A DNA stretch of 64,000 nt from Quercus robur (lineage: Eukaryota; Streptophyta; Magnoliopsida; Fagales; Fagaceae), in NCBI RefSeq assembly GCF_932294415.1, contig NC_065535.1:70859362-70923361 (forward strand), given 5' to 3'. A program made the translations under genes and the position numbers. Numbering within the stretch: the stretch's first letter is position 1; each line of letters opens with the position of its first letter. This document shows, piece by piece, positions 11,494 through 23,539 of the stretch. The notes under the pieces were generated by a model. The model was not told the DNA's origin, did no database searches, and was given only the letters and a program-made list of their open reading frames with translations.

Positions 11494-12230
11494 CTATTCA
11501 GACAAACCATCAATATTCAATTCATAAATTTTATCAGCAGAAATAGAAAACTGGGTTTGAAAAGATCTTTCTTCCAAACGCATATCAGGAGGAGTAGGCT
11601 TTGAATACCAATTTTTTGTAAAAGACATGGGTTTGGAATTTCCAACAAATCTTTTAATTTCTGGTAAATCATCTTCAAAAACCTTTTTAGCAGAAACAAA
11701 AGATAACGAATCAGAATCTGTATTTTCATTAGAAACAATTTCTTTTTCATTTCTTGAAATAGTTTGAGCAGCACTTGTAGAAGTACTCTCAGTTTTAACT
11801 TTTAAATCATAAAGCATTTTCTCAATAATGTCAAGAGTTTTAGCTTGGGAGGTTTTAGACTTCAATTTTTTATCTTGACTGGGTAAATCAATCAAAGGGT
11901 TCTCAGTTTTTGAAACAGGAGTTTTTTCAACGATTTTTTCTTCAATACGGTCAAGCTGTTGACCAATAATATGTAAAGATTCATTAGTAAAATTTTTTTG
12001 TTCAATAATACTAATAATAGGAGTTTGATCATCAGCAATTTCGAAAGGGGAGGCCTTAACATCAGTCTTTTGACAAGTTATCAAAACTGTCTCAAGAGGC
12101 GGATGGCTAGGGTTTTATCTTCATTAACAAAATTTGATTTCTTTATCACATTCAAATGATTTTTTGAAACTTCATCTTTTGGAACATAATAGTTTTCAAG
12201 GAAATCAAAGAACAAAATATGTTTTTTTCA
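11494..12230 (-). pseudogene. Linker between movement and coat regions, copy B
   Basis: A 196-codon frame (12084-11494) rich in Ser, Thr, Lys and Glu. It is preceded from about 12230 by a shorter open stretch in another frame that continues the polyprotein across the Harbinger insertion site. No recognisable domain. It is probably a disordered or coiled linker ahead of the coat-protein region, ending in TAG at 11496-11494 with the same frame open beyond it. Confidence 0.45.
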
Positions 12231-12991
12231 ATCGATTCATCTTTTCTTTCCATTTCCTTTTAAAACGGTCTTTTTTAGACTGAGGGTGTGTTTGGTTCCT
12301 GTAAAATGTTTTCCAGAAAATAGATATTTTCCAGAAATGCTAATTTCTAGAAAAGGAAAATGTATTCAGGCTGTTTGGCTGTCTCGGAAATCGTTTTACG
12401 GAAAATCAATTCCGGTGTTTGGTTCGTCCAAACATTTTACGGAAAATGCTTTACGGAAAATCAATTCCCATGTTTGGTTCGGTCAAACATTTTACGAAAA
12501 ATGAAATTTGTTTTTTACGGAAAATCAATTCCGGTGTTTGGTTTGTGGATCATTTTATGGAAAATATGAAATGTGTTATAAATTCAAGCACCTGCATTAT
12601 CTAGACAAACCTGTAACAGTACAAAACTAATCATCCACTTCAACATAAAAAATAATCATTCAAATTCAAGAACCTGCATTGCCTAGACATATTTGTAACA
12701 GTACAGAAATAATCATCCACTTCAACATCAAAAATAATCATTTGAATATACCCATAATATTTATATAAAAACAGCCACATCAATCGTTCACCTGAAATCA
12801 TTACACCTCCATGGTGTACAAAAATGATACCTATTCGTGGTATCTGAACAGTACAAATACATAATTTGGGCAATTGTATCATCCCAATAATACAGAAGAC
12901 TACATATATAATACAATGGTAGGTCAATAATAGTACTGCAACAAAAGTTAATTCCTAAATCTACCATCACAGTCAACATGAAATAAACAAA

Positions 12992-14406
12992 TCAAATTTC
13001 TGCGAACAAAAAACCATCTAACCACAACTTCCTCAACCTAGCATTCTTGGCTAAAAATCCACGAGCTGTCTTCTCATTTTCACAAAGATGGTCGAAGGCA
13101 GTTGCGAGCATATCTTCACTATATCCATCCGCCATCATAGCCATTACCTCATTGTACAGAGCTGTGTAATCCACCGGGCCCCGATTGATTTCTTTCAAAG
13201 CCACAACTATTTCCTTCAATTGATCAGACAGATCAGTCAGCACACTATCATCAGCATTAGAAGGTGCACGCCCTCTTTTGTGGGACTTGGAAATTCCTGA
13301 CCCAGTGGTGGATGACTCAACTGCATTCTTCCCTTTCTCAACCACACCTTCCTCCACATTGTCTGTAACAAACTCTGCACTATCCCCATTGTCTGGCTCA
13401 TTTTCAATATCCACATAGGACTTAGAAAAGCCACCCGTGGTTGTGTCCTTCCCCACAACAATCGCTAATTCATCATAAAAGTCAATTTTTTTGTTTAGAC
13501 ATTCTGCATGCTTTCGATGCCCCTATAAGGGAGAAAGGAACGTATATAACAATGCAATAATAATTTCACTCATAAATTCAATATAAAAGGCTATGAAATA
13601 ACAATTAAAGCAAAGACTCCATACTTTTTCCTACATTTTCTCAGTAATCAAACAAGTAATGCAAGAAAACTCTCAAATAAGGATTGAACAAGTCAATACA
13701 TTGTTTTACTATTATGCACACTTCACTGCTAAGAGAGCCCAATTAAAAAAAACCCATTACAAAAATAACCTTAAAAAGAAAGTATCAATCTTTTCTTTAC
13801 TTTTCCAACATTTTATTAGCAACCAAACAGAGAACCAAAGAAAATTGTAGCTCAGACACATATACACATATAGATAGATGAAAACACATAGGTATGTATA
13901 GATATAATACATAGCTAAGCCCAGATTTTACAATAGATCCGTACATGAAAGTTATATTTGAAAAACCTTATAAAAGCAATGGAATCCTAAAAAGAATGAC
14001 ACTACAAATTTCATATAAAAGGCAAAAACATATGTTATCATCTATATTAAGAAAATATAGTTGGAAGCCATACCATAACTTCTTCTTGGTATGTTTTAGC
14101 GTCGCAAGTTATTATTTTTAGATTATCGTCCCAACCAAATCCACTCTTCTTTCTAAGAGTTTGAATAGTGGACCACATGGTCCTTAGAGTTCGCATCCGG
14201 TTGTCAACATAGGACGGGTGGCACTCAACCCCGAATTAGGCTGTTATCTCATTCGCTACAAGAGCAAAGGAGTCGGCCTTGAAAGTACTAGAGGGCTTAT
14301 TGCCCTTTGCAGCCTCCTCTATAAGTATCCTAAGCATCATTTCATGCATGGGTGGCAGCCACCTAAATTGCTTGCTGCTGCTAACTTTCTCTTTGCCCTT
14401 TGACAT
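12992..14406 (-). pseudogene. Harbinger MYB/SANT-like accessory protein (one stop)
   Basis: Partner protein of PIF/Harbinger transposase; in the family it binds the transposon ends and helps bring transposase into the nucleus. Exon 1 (14406-14074) starts with MSKGKEKV and encodes a trihelix MYB/SANT-like domain: the FRWLPPMHE start, then the KSGFGWDD signature. Exon 2 (13522-12992) starts after a TATAG acceptor and encodes a disordered Ser/Gly/Glu middle and a conserved helical C terminus (NEKTARGFLAKNARLRKLWL). The exon joint keeps frame. A TAA at about 14239-14237 interrupts exon 1 within the MYB-like domain, so this copy is probably inactive. Confidence 0.7.
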
Positions 14407-14777
14407 TACTACATATGAAAATAGTATAGTGAGAGTAGCATTTAAAAATGAGAGTAGCATTTAGTAATTACGCTCGGAACATGAACAACAAATCAAACAC
14501 ACATACAACCACGCTTATAAATGTGCACAACAGAATGAAACATGCTAACACTGGAAATGACAATGTAATACCATCAAATAACAATGTAATGCTGAAAATA
14601 CTTTTTCATTACACCACCAAAAGTCTATATTAAATACATTGTCTTTACAAAAAACAAAAAGAAAAAACACATTACAATCATAGAAATCTAAATAAAGTAC
14701 TACTCTCCACTCTTGGTATAATCAGACCACATGGCTTGGCATATCTCATCTCTCTTAGCATTCCATGATCTACTATC

Positions 14778-16052
14778 TTAGACGGACTCCCGACGTGATT
14801 GTGTTTCTTGTTGGTGGTCACTAGATTCTACTTGGTTCATTGCATCTTCCATAATATGGTCATTTGGTTCAACCCCCATAATGTGATTATGAACCACACA
14901 CTAACACTACTTTCACTTGGGTTGGGAAAGACCAAAATGGTTCTGCATCCAACACTCGAAAACGTTTCTTCAACACTCCAAACCCTTGCTCAATAGTAGT
15001 TCTCAATGAAGAGTGTCGGAGGTTGAACAATTCTTGCGCATTCTCAAGAGGACGATCACTAAACTCTTTCAAGTGATATCGTACACTCCGATAAGGTGAC
15101 AATATTCCATTTTTATTACCATACCCAGCATCACCAAGATAATATTTACCTACATATATTAAAAAATAAAACCAAATCACTACTATGCTTAGGAAAACGC
15201 ACAATATTTATTAAACTAATAAACCAAAAAGGTGAAGTAATCATATAATACCATCAGGAATTGAAAATCCCCCTGGCCTAGCAAATGCATCATTTAACAC
15301 ACGTGAATCATGTGCACTACCTTCCCATCCAACCAATACATAAGTGAACTTTAAGTCAAAACTAATGGCAGCTAACACATTTTGCATGGTTTCATCTTTG
15401 CGACCACGAAATCTTCCTTGTATTTCAGGTGGCACAGATGCACAAACATGTGTACCATCTATTACTCCAACACAATCCTAATTTTCGACAGACATAATGG
15501 TTTAAAATTACATAAATCTTCACAATTTACAAAAATACACAAGTCGCAATATTTACCTTAAAATATGGGTAAAACCTTCTGCTATTCCTTATCTCTGGGG
15601 GTGTATCTTCGCTACGCAGTCTTATTAGAGCTCTATATAATTTCAGGACCCCCCCTAAGGACGACCTTGAAGTATCTATGAACAGTCTCAGTTGATCTAT
15701 AGATTCGACTACCCATTACACGAAACCTCACATTATGACCAATAATGTGTAAGAAAATGAACACTTGCTCCGTAACAGACATGTGAATAGTCGGGCGTAC
15801 GTGCTCCCTCTCAGTGAGGATGTGACATAAGTGGTGGAAAGCTATAGGCTTCATCCTAAGTTGATTCACACAATGTCTCTCAGTTCCATGCAGAACACTA
15901 TTTATGTATTCCTCTCTCTCGGCGACATGGTTAACATAAGGCGCCCTAGGCAGTTGTCTACGTCTACGTCGCAATTTCCTTAACAATGCAACCCTCACAA
16001 GGAGGACAGATGCAACTAAGGCAAGAATTGCGGCTTTGGTTTTTTTCTTCAT
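14778..16052 (-). pseudogene. Harbinger DDE transposase (frameshifted)
   Basis: A nuclease-type transposase that cuts and pastes the element. Exon 1 (16052-15557) encodes the basic N terminus and the helical region with the HIIGHNVRFR-type motif. Exon 2 (15477-15252) and exon 3 (15149-14778) encode the DDE core: Asp in GVIDGTHV, Asp in GWEGSAHDSRVL and Glu in IEQGFGVLKKRF. Donor and acceptor sites keep phase at both introns. A frameshift occurs in a run of seven C (about 15649-15655) near the end of exon 1, and a second near 14895 close to the C terminus. All three catalytic residues are intact. The frameshift in a homopolymer could be a sequencing error. Confidence 0.75.
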
Positions 16053-17465
16053 CTAACAAAATCACAAACACTGTGGTCTAAGAGGTATGTGAACAAGCAT
16101 GCTATTGATTACATAGTAAATAAAAACAGCCACAAACAGAAAACATCCAAACCACATTGATAACGAGTACCAAATCACATTGCATTCTATTTACACTATC
16201 ACAATACCATCACATTGATAACTGCACATTGATATATCACAATACCATCACATTGCATTCTATTTACAATCAATATTTACACTATCACAATACCACCACA
16301 TTGATAACTGCACATTGATATATCACAATACCATCACATTGCATTCTATTTACAATCACCTATATACCCAAAGCACCTTCAATTAAGGTTTAAACACACA
16401 CATATTCTACAGCAAGAACATAATAACACCAAGCATGGGTCAAGCTCCAAAATTTCTACACATAACCCAACTAGCCAAATTAAAAAAAAAAAAAATCATA
16501 GCAAAAGTTCTACACATAACCCAATTAGCCAAATTCTTAAAAAAATCACAGCAAAAACCAATCATGCATAACCAATCAAGCTCCAAAATTCTTAAAAAAA
16601 ATCAAACCAAAAACCAATCCTGAATAACCTGCAACCAGTCAAGCACCAAAATTTTATATGCATAACCCATAAATACACAGTTTAATAAAAAAATGGATAA
16701 TTAAAAAAATTAATAAATAAAAAAAAGTAAATAATTATATAAATATTTATATAAATAAATATATAAATATTTATATAAATAAATAAATATATATATAAAA
16801 ATATATAATGCAGAGATCGGATCGGGAGGTGGGTCGGGAGGATGGGTTGGACTGGTGAGGTGAGTGGATCGAAGGTGAGGTGAGTGTGTGGATTGGACGT
16901 GTGTGGGTTGGAGGTGAGGTGAGGTGAGTGTGTGGACAATCAACCGGTTCCGAAAAACTCACCATGAGTCTGTGTTTGGCTCGGTGATCGGACTGGCTGG
17001 ACCGGTGATCGACTAGCTGAGCTGGATCGGGTGCGTTGGTCTGGATCGGTGTGAGTTTGAGCTCTCACTCACTGTGGGTCTGCGGTGTTTGGCTCGGTGA
17101 TCGTCTGGCTGAGCTCGGCGTGACCGGCGTGAGGTAGATCGGTGTCAGTGGCTGGATCGGAGGGAGTGCTTTCTTTCTTTCTCTCGCTTGTTGGCTGGAT
17201 CGGCGTTTGGCTAAGCTCTCGTTCTTTCTCTCGCTCTCTCTCTCTCTTTTGCGTTCTTTCTCTCGCTCTCTCTCTCTTTTGCGTGACCCAGAAATGATTT
17301 GAAGTGAAAATGAGAGTGTAAAATCATTTCCGGGTCAAAGGAGTAAATTTTGGTCAACAGGAAATGATTTTCCGGAATATTTCATTTTCCGTTGCTGCCA
17401 AACACGCGGGTTTGGGGGAAAATGATTTCCTGAAATCATTTTCCCCCAAAACAAACGCACCCTGA

Positions 17466-18720
17466 GCAAAAGTACTTTGGTAATATTTCCTTTTATCTCT
17501 GTTTTTTGCAGAAATAAATTCATTATATAATGAAACCATATCCATTTCAAAGCTTTCATTCAAAACATTTAAAACTCTTAATTGATTTGGGTAATCAAGG
17601 GTCTCAACAGGGGGAAAATCAGAAATAGATAGACAAACAGATCTAGTGTCCTCTTCTTCTTCATTAGCAGTTCTGCCATATGGAGAAAAAGTTTCAGGTT
17701 TAGTGGAATAGAAAACAGTGCTAACTTGGGAGTTAGTGTCAACTCCTTTTAGTCTCAAATCAAGTTTTTCAAAATTCTTTTGCAAAAATTCATTGAGATC
17801 TTGATCTCTTTTTGAAATACTTTCAGATCCAGCAAAGGAATGTCTTCCTTTGTTGATCCTCAAAGGTTGGTTGTTTTGAAAACTTATTTTAACAATAGCA
17901 TCAAAATATTGTTGAATATGTGTGAGATCTAGTTCATCAAAAACAGGTTTAGCAAGAGGGGATTCTTGTTCCAACAACCATTTAGTGGGAAGTTTAACAT
18001 CTTGCCATTGAATCATTTTTGGAACTTGAACTTTAGCATCAGGTGTTGAACATTGGATTAACATGGTTTTACCTGAGGGTTCTCTATTAATCTTAGCACT
18101 AGGATTCAATTGAGTACCCAAAAGTCTTTAATAAATACGATAAATCAAAGCAAAAGGCTTACTACCTTCTTCCATGTGATAACCAGATGAAGCAATATTC
18201 AATGTTAAAGCTTTAACAATATTAGGATCATCCAAAGCAAGAGTAATGTTAGGATAACAGTTTAAATATACAGGACCATCATACAAAGAAGCAGTAATCA
18301 TACCAAGAATACTATCTTTAAAGTTCTTAAATCTAGCATCTCTTAAACACATGAGAAGAGAACATTTATTCCTTTTCTAGTATGTGGTTTAACAGCACCT
18401 TGAACCATACCAATATGCAAATAACTGAATTTTTTAACAATAAACTCATTAATATTTCTTTTAGAAAACAAACAACATTTTTCATGAGTTTTAGAAATAG
18501 AAAATGTTTGTTCAATAGTTTTGACTTTGTAAGTGGGATGAAAAGTAGTTTCAGCCCAACTAGTTTTGTAAATAGTTTTAGTATCAACTTTAGGAATATT
18601 TCATTTCTGGAAATTAGGGAGCTCATGTTCTTCAACAGTGTGTTCTTCTTCATTTACAATATCAGGAGGACAACCAGTCTTGGAGCTGACAGAGGAGTTG
18701 GATCTCCACAATCTATCCAT
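17466..18720 (-). pseudogene. Movement protein, pararetrovirus-like copy B (broken)
   Basis: Collinear with copy A. It starts at an ATG at 18720, the equivalent of 1344. It carries a TGA stop after about 38 codons, a frameshift around 18355-18370 and another near 18122-18128. The remaining frame (18121 leftwards) runs straight into the Harbinger terminus at 17462 and ends inside the transposon at 17354, so the movement-protein end lies on the far side of the insertion. Like copy A it cannot yield a full product. Differences between the copies place their stops at different codons. Confidence 0.6.
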
Positions 18721-19156
18721 ACTATCCTAGGTTTTACACTTAATTATCATGTTTTTCTCAACACCGTTGCATTTCATAACACATACCCTAAGAACCCCTA
18801 TACCTCTCATGCCCCACACGCCCTCTCTTGGCTCAAATGGGCCTTACAGTTCGGTTCTGGGAATTCACTTTACATCTAGGGTGGCACCAATGACGGTAAA
18901 AAGGGAACACAACAAAGGAGTATCAAAGTTTTGGGTAGACACAGACGGAAAGACAAATAACACAACAACACTATCACCGGCCAAAAAAGAATGGCTCTGA
19001 TACCACAAAGGGGGAAGGGACATAGCGTTGAAGGCGGAAGCACTGTATAATATATTGAAAGTAAAATAAGCAAAGTAGAACTAGCCAAGAAGGCGGTATT
19101 GCAAATATAATCAAAGAATTTAAAACAATAGTAAGGTGGTAGAACCAGCCAAGCTA
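18721..19156 (-). other. Viral-type leader and primer site, copy B
   Basis: The minus-strand primer site TGGTATCAGAGCC lies at 19005-18993. The leader downstream to the movement-protein ATG is closely similar to copy A. Upstream, similarity to copy A continues only to about 19080-19100. It then passes into the inverted arrangement with copy C, so the promoter region of copy B is absent here. Confidence 0.7.
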
Positions 19157-19673
19157 TTCTATTTTCAATAACAAGTATTTTCAACTTTGTGTTTAATATA
19201 TTTGTTGCTACTGCCTTCTTGGACGGTTCTATACTTTAAATTTTTTTGATATATACTGCTTGGCCGGTTCTACGGCCTTACTATTGTTTTAAACATCTTC
19301 TTGGACGGTTCTATACTTTAAATTGTTTTGATATATACTGCTTGGCTGGTTCTACTTTGTTTATTTTACTTTCAATATATTATATTGTGCTTCTGCCTTC
19401 AGCGCTGTGTCCCTTTGTAGTATCAGAGTCATCTCTTTTCTGGCCGGTGATAGTGTTGTTGTGTTCTTTGTCTTTTTGTCTGTGTCTACCCGAAACTTTT
19501 ATACTCTTTTGTTGTGTTCCCTTCTTACCGTCGTTGGTGCCACCCTAGACATAAAGTGAATTCCCAGAACCGAACTGTAAGGCCCAGTTTAAGCCAAGGG
19601 AAGGTGTGTCGGGCATGAGAGGTATAGGGTTGCTTAGGGTATGTGTTACGAAATGCAACGGTGTTGAGAAAAA

Positions 19674-19676
<3 letters not shown>
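19157..19676 (+). repeat. Inverted copy C of the viral-type leader
   Basis: Plus-strand copy of the same leader. The degenerate primer site TAGTATCAGAGTC is at 19418-19430, followed by about 240 bases matching 18993-18770 in reverse. The centre of symmetry is near 19205. A block of about 57 bases (CTTCTTGGACGGTTC and onward) is duplicated at about 19219 and 19298. It stops at a TA microsatellite, and no movement-protein frame follows. Together with copy B it forms an inverted repeat with arms of roughly 400 bases. Confidence 0.8.

Positions 19677-19677
<1 letters not shown>

Positions 19678-19705
<28 letters not shown>
19678..19705. repeat. (TA)n microsatellite
   Basis: Fourteen TA units at the exact edge of the inverted leader copy. 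It marks the breakpoint between the viral-type block and the kelch-like gene. Confidence 0.95.
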
Positions 19706-19710
<5 letters not shown>

Positions 19711-19850
19711 GTTTTGTGTTAAATTTCATCTAATTGAGCATCTTTCTAATCGGATTTATAGAAAATTTTTGTGTGTATCTTATTAGGGTTTAATTTCTTA
19801 TGTACAAGTGTAATCGGACTTCTTGTATTTTTTGTATGAATTGTTAGGGT

Positions 19851-21282
19851 TTGGCCATGGCTATGGCGGTGGATTTGTTCGGACTTGGACTGCCATCAGA
19901 GGAAGTAGATGGTAGCAAGTCTCTATATGCGTGTGTCTCTGTTTGCAAAGGCTACCCTTCATACATAATCTATTCTATCAAATTGAGCCAACTTCTACCA
20001 TTTGAATACATATCTAAATCAAAATCCAAAGGTTGCGGCAGCTCCAGCGATAGTGATAGTGTCACCCTTTGCAGCTTACCTACTTCAACATTAACCCTAA
20101 TTTCAGACCCAACCATCTCCAGTTCTAATTCTAGTTCTAGTGCCAGTCCAAGTTCCAGTTCCAAGGAACAAGAAGGATGCAATTCATATTCAGAATTGAA
20201 ATGGAATAAATTCGCAACTCTTGGGGGTAATGGTCTCCCCGACGCTATGAATTGCTGTGTTATGAGCTCCAAAATTATTCTCACTGGTGGCTTATTAATC
20301 TTTCCTGACATGAATTCTGAATATAGCACTTGGATTTTCACCTTGGAAACTAACCCAGCTCTGGATCCCAAGCCTGAATTCCAGAACATAAACGAGAAGA
20401 AGAAGAAGATGAAGAACAACAACAATAGGAAAACAATTTTTCTCTGAAACATCTAAGCACTGGCAAATCTGACCCCCTATTGGTGGAAATTGAGGGCAGG
20501 CTCTATGCCCTCACTAGCATTCCCCTTGAGCCCTTTGAGGAGTTGCCTAGCCCTACTTTTGAGGTATATGACCCATCCACCCAACGGTGGTCACCTCTCC
20601 CTCCCCCTCTATTTTTCAACCGTAATCAAACTCGCTGTTTTGCCCTACAGCACGACGATGCTCGTGCTTGCTTCGATTATGTAGTGATGGACTCTAAGAT
20701 CTCTGTTTATGGTCCTTTTGGTGTGGGATACACTTCAACATACCCACCAAAAAATGGATTCACTATTTATACTTTGGTATGAATCCATTTCCATTTGCAG
20801 GCATGGGTCTAATGATAAAATTAAGTGCCCGTGAACATAAGTTCATCATTTGCCATGATCAACTCAACAACTACTTGCGTGCCTACTTCCTGCATTATGC
20901 TTATGGTCATTGTCAATCTGTTCCTATACCTGTTGACATCCCTCTTGAATTTTCCTATTGCCATCCTAATTTTTTTCATCTAGGGGATGGGATTATCTGT
21001 GTTGTTATGGCTATTGTTATGGCTGAGTTTGAGGAGTTGCGTATCTTTGTTGCCACTTTTCAAGTTTCAATAGTTAATCGACGGAGTATTTATCTTGACT
21101 TGTGGGAAAGGTGGGTTACATATGATCTCGACGGCCATGATGACGCAAATGTGGATGACACTATAGCAAATCATTGCAAATTCATTCGCTTCAAAATCCT
21201 CAATATTCATCTCTCTGTATACAATTCAAAGCCATCCAAATACAAAATTGTCTTTGACTGCATCAGTGCCTATCTCCTGTAA
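19851..21282 (+). pseudogene. Kelch-repeat-like protein, two frameshifts
   Basis: Three consecutive plus-strand frames belong to one kelch-like beta-propeller protein without an F-box. The first (19857-20447) starts MAMAMAVDLFGLGL and has a Ser-rich stretch (about residues 65-105) and a kelch-like blade (GGLLIFPDM). The second (about 20405-20782) continues with LYALTSIPLEPFEELPSPT and a FEVYDPSTQRW blade. The third (20779-21282) continues to a stop. Frame changes lie in A-rich runs near 20400-20440 and in CAAAAAATGG near 20745-20755. Either the gene is a recent pseudogene or the breaks are homopolymer base-calling errors. Function is unknown; such proteins are usually interaction scaffolds. 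Confidence 0.6.
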
Positions 21283-23260
21283 ATTGTAAGCCTACTTAAC
21301 ATTCATCTCCTCTTAATTATTCATATGCTTTATTTCGTGCTCCTTTTGTATGTTGGATTTTGGAATCCTTCTCTGGCATGGTATGATTCACGCTCTCCTT
21401 GTTGATTGTATGCTTATGCTTAATAACCTCTTTTGTGCGACTTGCTTCTCTTATGGTTTTATCCTTTAGTTGTCCCTTGCTTTTTAAAATGTGCATCGGC
21501 TTTGTGACCTTGACTCTCTACACACTTTAAGCAAGGTAATATTACAACTAGTGAGCAATCTTTTGTTGATGTTGATGTATTTGAAATGTCTATATGTGTG
21601 TGCTTGTAGTGGGCATACTTCTGATAACATAGGGGGAAAAGAGCAAGAATACTATTTATTGAAACAAATAATTTGCTGGAAAATCTGGATTGTGGTTGTT
21701 TATAAGTGGTGGGTAGAGAAAATATGTTGGTCATATTATTATTCAAATGTTCCAATCTTGGCTTGCTTTTTTGGTGGGGGTTTTATTAATTTCTGTCTTT
21801 TCATTTTTTTTTTTTTAAAGGAGTTCTTATTGAAGTTTGTCTTGACGTACACCAAACCTTGGATGGGAGGTTAACTATCTAGTATCCATTCCAATCACAT
21901 TAATTAGTATCTTGAACTGATTCCCACTTTGTTCTGCTGTCCTATTCCTGAAACAATATATGGTTAACTGATGAGAGGTTAGTTTTGTGACCCTTGAAGC
22001 ATGATAATGTTATTGGTATGGATTGTGAATTTGTGATTGTGTTGATTTTGAGGTATTGGAAGATTATGCATACGTCCGTGTGTGGTGATTTGAGAATTAA
22101 ATTCCTTTATTTGTGAGGCAGTCTCGTACACTTCTTGCTTTGTGCATAGTGCGACCCCACCTATCATTAGCATATCAGTGTGCAAGCTTGCTTGATGTGC
22201 TGAGGCAAGTACATTTGCGTTCATTCACACTTTCATGCGCTCAACCTCCCTCCCTCCCATTTTTCATTATTGGATTTGGAGTTGGCCTTTATGTTGTAAT
22301 TGTACATAGCTGCACTATATGCATATGCTTAGGTTGGTTAGTATTTTGTTCCAATTCTTATGTTCTTTTTAATTGCCAGGAAATTGAGGAATCAAACGAG
22401 GCACTGGAAGATTGCTTGAGGCTTATTGAGGAGTTACATTGTTGAGCATGAGAAAAGCCCCAATTTTTTAAATCTGAAGTGCTAGGTTTTTCTTTTCTCA
22501 AACATTGGGGGCACAATTATGCTAGGAACCTGATTACCTGCAGTTAGGTTTGGATGCAAAAAGTATAGGTCATTGGTTAGGTCCAAGCCATAGTTACTTC
22601 CCGCCCTATATAAAAATTGTATATATTTTGAAAATTGAAAATTGAAAATCAAACTGAAAGATTGTATGCTCTTTATGTTTTTAACACACTTGTAAAATGT
22701 CATGTCAGTCAGATTTTATTCACTATTCGATCTATAAACTTATTTTTTATACATAATTTTAGATTACAAAAATTTGAAATTTAAACATTTAATTGATGAT
22801 ATTGCTATTGATCATTGATATTCTGGAAATTTTGCAAACATAATAGATATAAAAAGAAAATGTAATCTAATATTGGATTTTTCAAAATTCAAATCAAATA
22901 AAAAAATATTAATAGTGTTTGGGATTTGCTTATTTGTTTCAGCTTATTTGATTTTTTAGCTTCTTTTTGGTACTATTTATGGGTCTTATTGCACTTTTTA
23001 GTATTATTTATGAGTCTTACTTTACTATTCAGTTAACTTTTAACTTTTTTTTCCCTACACTTTTAGTAAAAAATTTTGTTTCAGCTAAATAAGTTGTTCC
23101 TAAACTTAGTTGTGGCCTTAAGCTACAATTAAGTTTGTTGCCAAACTTTATTTTTATTTAAATTGCAATTTTTAATAACTTCTACAAGAGGCTCTTAGTG
23201 TCTTCAAGACTTCAACAGTTACTAAGACTATTCCCTTTTCAAAAATTGGCGAGATTATAA
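21283..23260 (+). other. Gene-poor region downstream of the kelch-like gene
   Basis: Mostly AT-rich with no convincing gene. A possible terminal exon of 22 codons (22380-22445, EIEESNEALEDCLRLIEELHC) follows a polypyrimidine-type AG acceptor, but nothing ties it to the kelch-like gene. 22920-23160 resembles worn transposon sequence (GCTTATTTG and CTATTTATG repeats). Confidence 0.35.
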
Positions 23261-23269
23261 AAATTACAA

Positions 23270-23492
23270 AGCAAAAATGCAAAATTGACCCTCTAACTTT
23301 CACATTTTTTCATTTTAGCTCTCTAACTTTCAGTTTTGTCGATTCAGTCATCTAACTTTCAATTTTTGTCAATGTAGGGCTCCGTTACAACTCAGTTAGT
23401 GGCTGTTGGTAGAACTCTTGAAACAACACCATTTTGCATGTTTTTATTTTTATTTTAAAAATTTGGAATAAAAAGAAAATAAGAAAAATCTG

Positions 23493-23539
<47 letters not shown>

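Larger units (their letters stand above)
12284..17462 (-). mobile_element. PIF/Harbinger DNA transposon, 5179 bp
   Basis: Both ends are resolved. The left terminus begins GGGTGTGTTTGGTT and the right terminus, read inward, begins GGGTGCGTTTGTTT. The flanks carry a 3 bp target duplication TGA (12281-12283 and 17463-17465). The uninterrupted paralogous site is in copy A near 80-90. The element carries both typical genes, a DDE transposase and a MYB-like protein, on the minus strand. The subterminal regions carry short GGAAAAT-type repeats, including three near-copies of about 55-60 bases at 12395-12560. An 86 bp tandem repeat lies at about 16183-16360. The rest of the non-coding DNA (16053-17462) is AT-rich and then G/T- and CT-rich. 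Family TSDs are usually TAA/TTA, so TGA is a slight variant. Confidence 0.85.

Noticed and set aside
18382..18879. Plus-strand frames at 1108-1473 and 18382-18879, similar to each other
   Set aside because: They lie opposite the movement-protein remnants and leader; their similarity follows from the minus-strand duplication.
20773..20800. A 24-base intron (GTATGA...TGCAG) in the kelch-like gene
   Set aside because: Too short for a plant intron and removing it does not restore the frame; an A-run frameshift explains the break.
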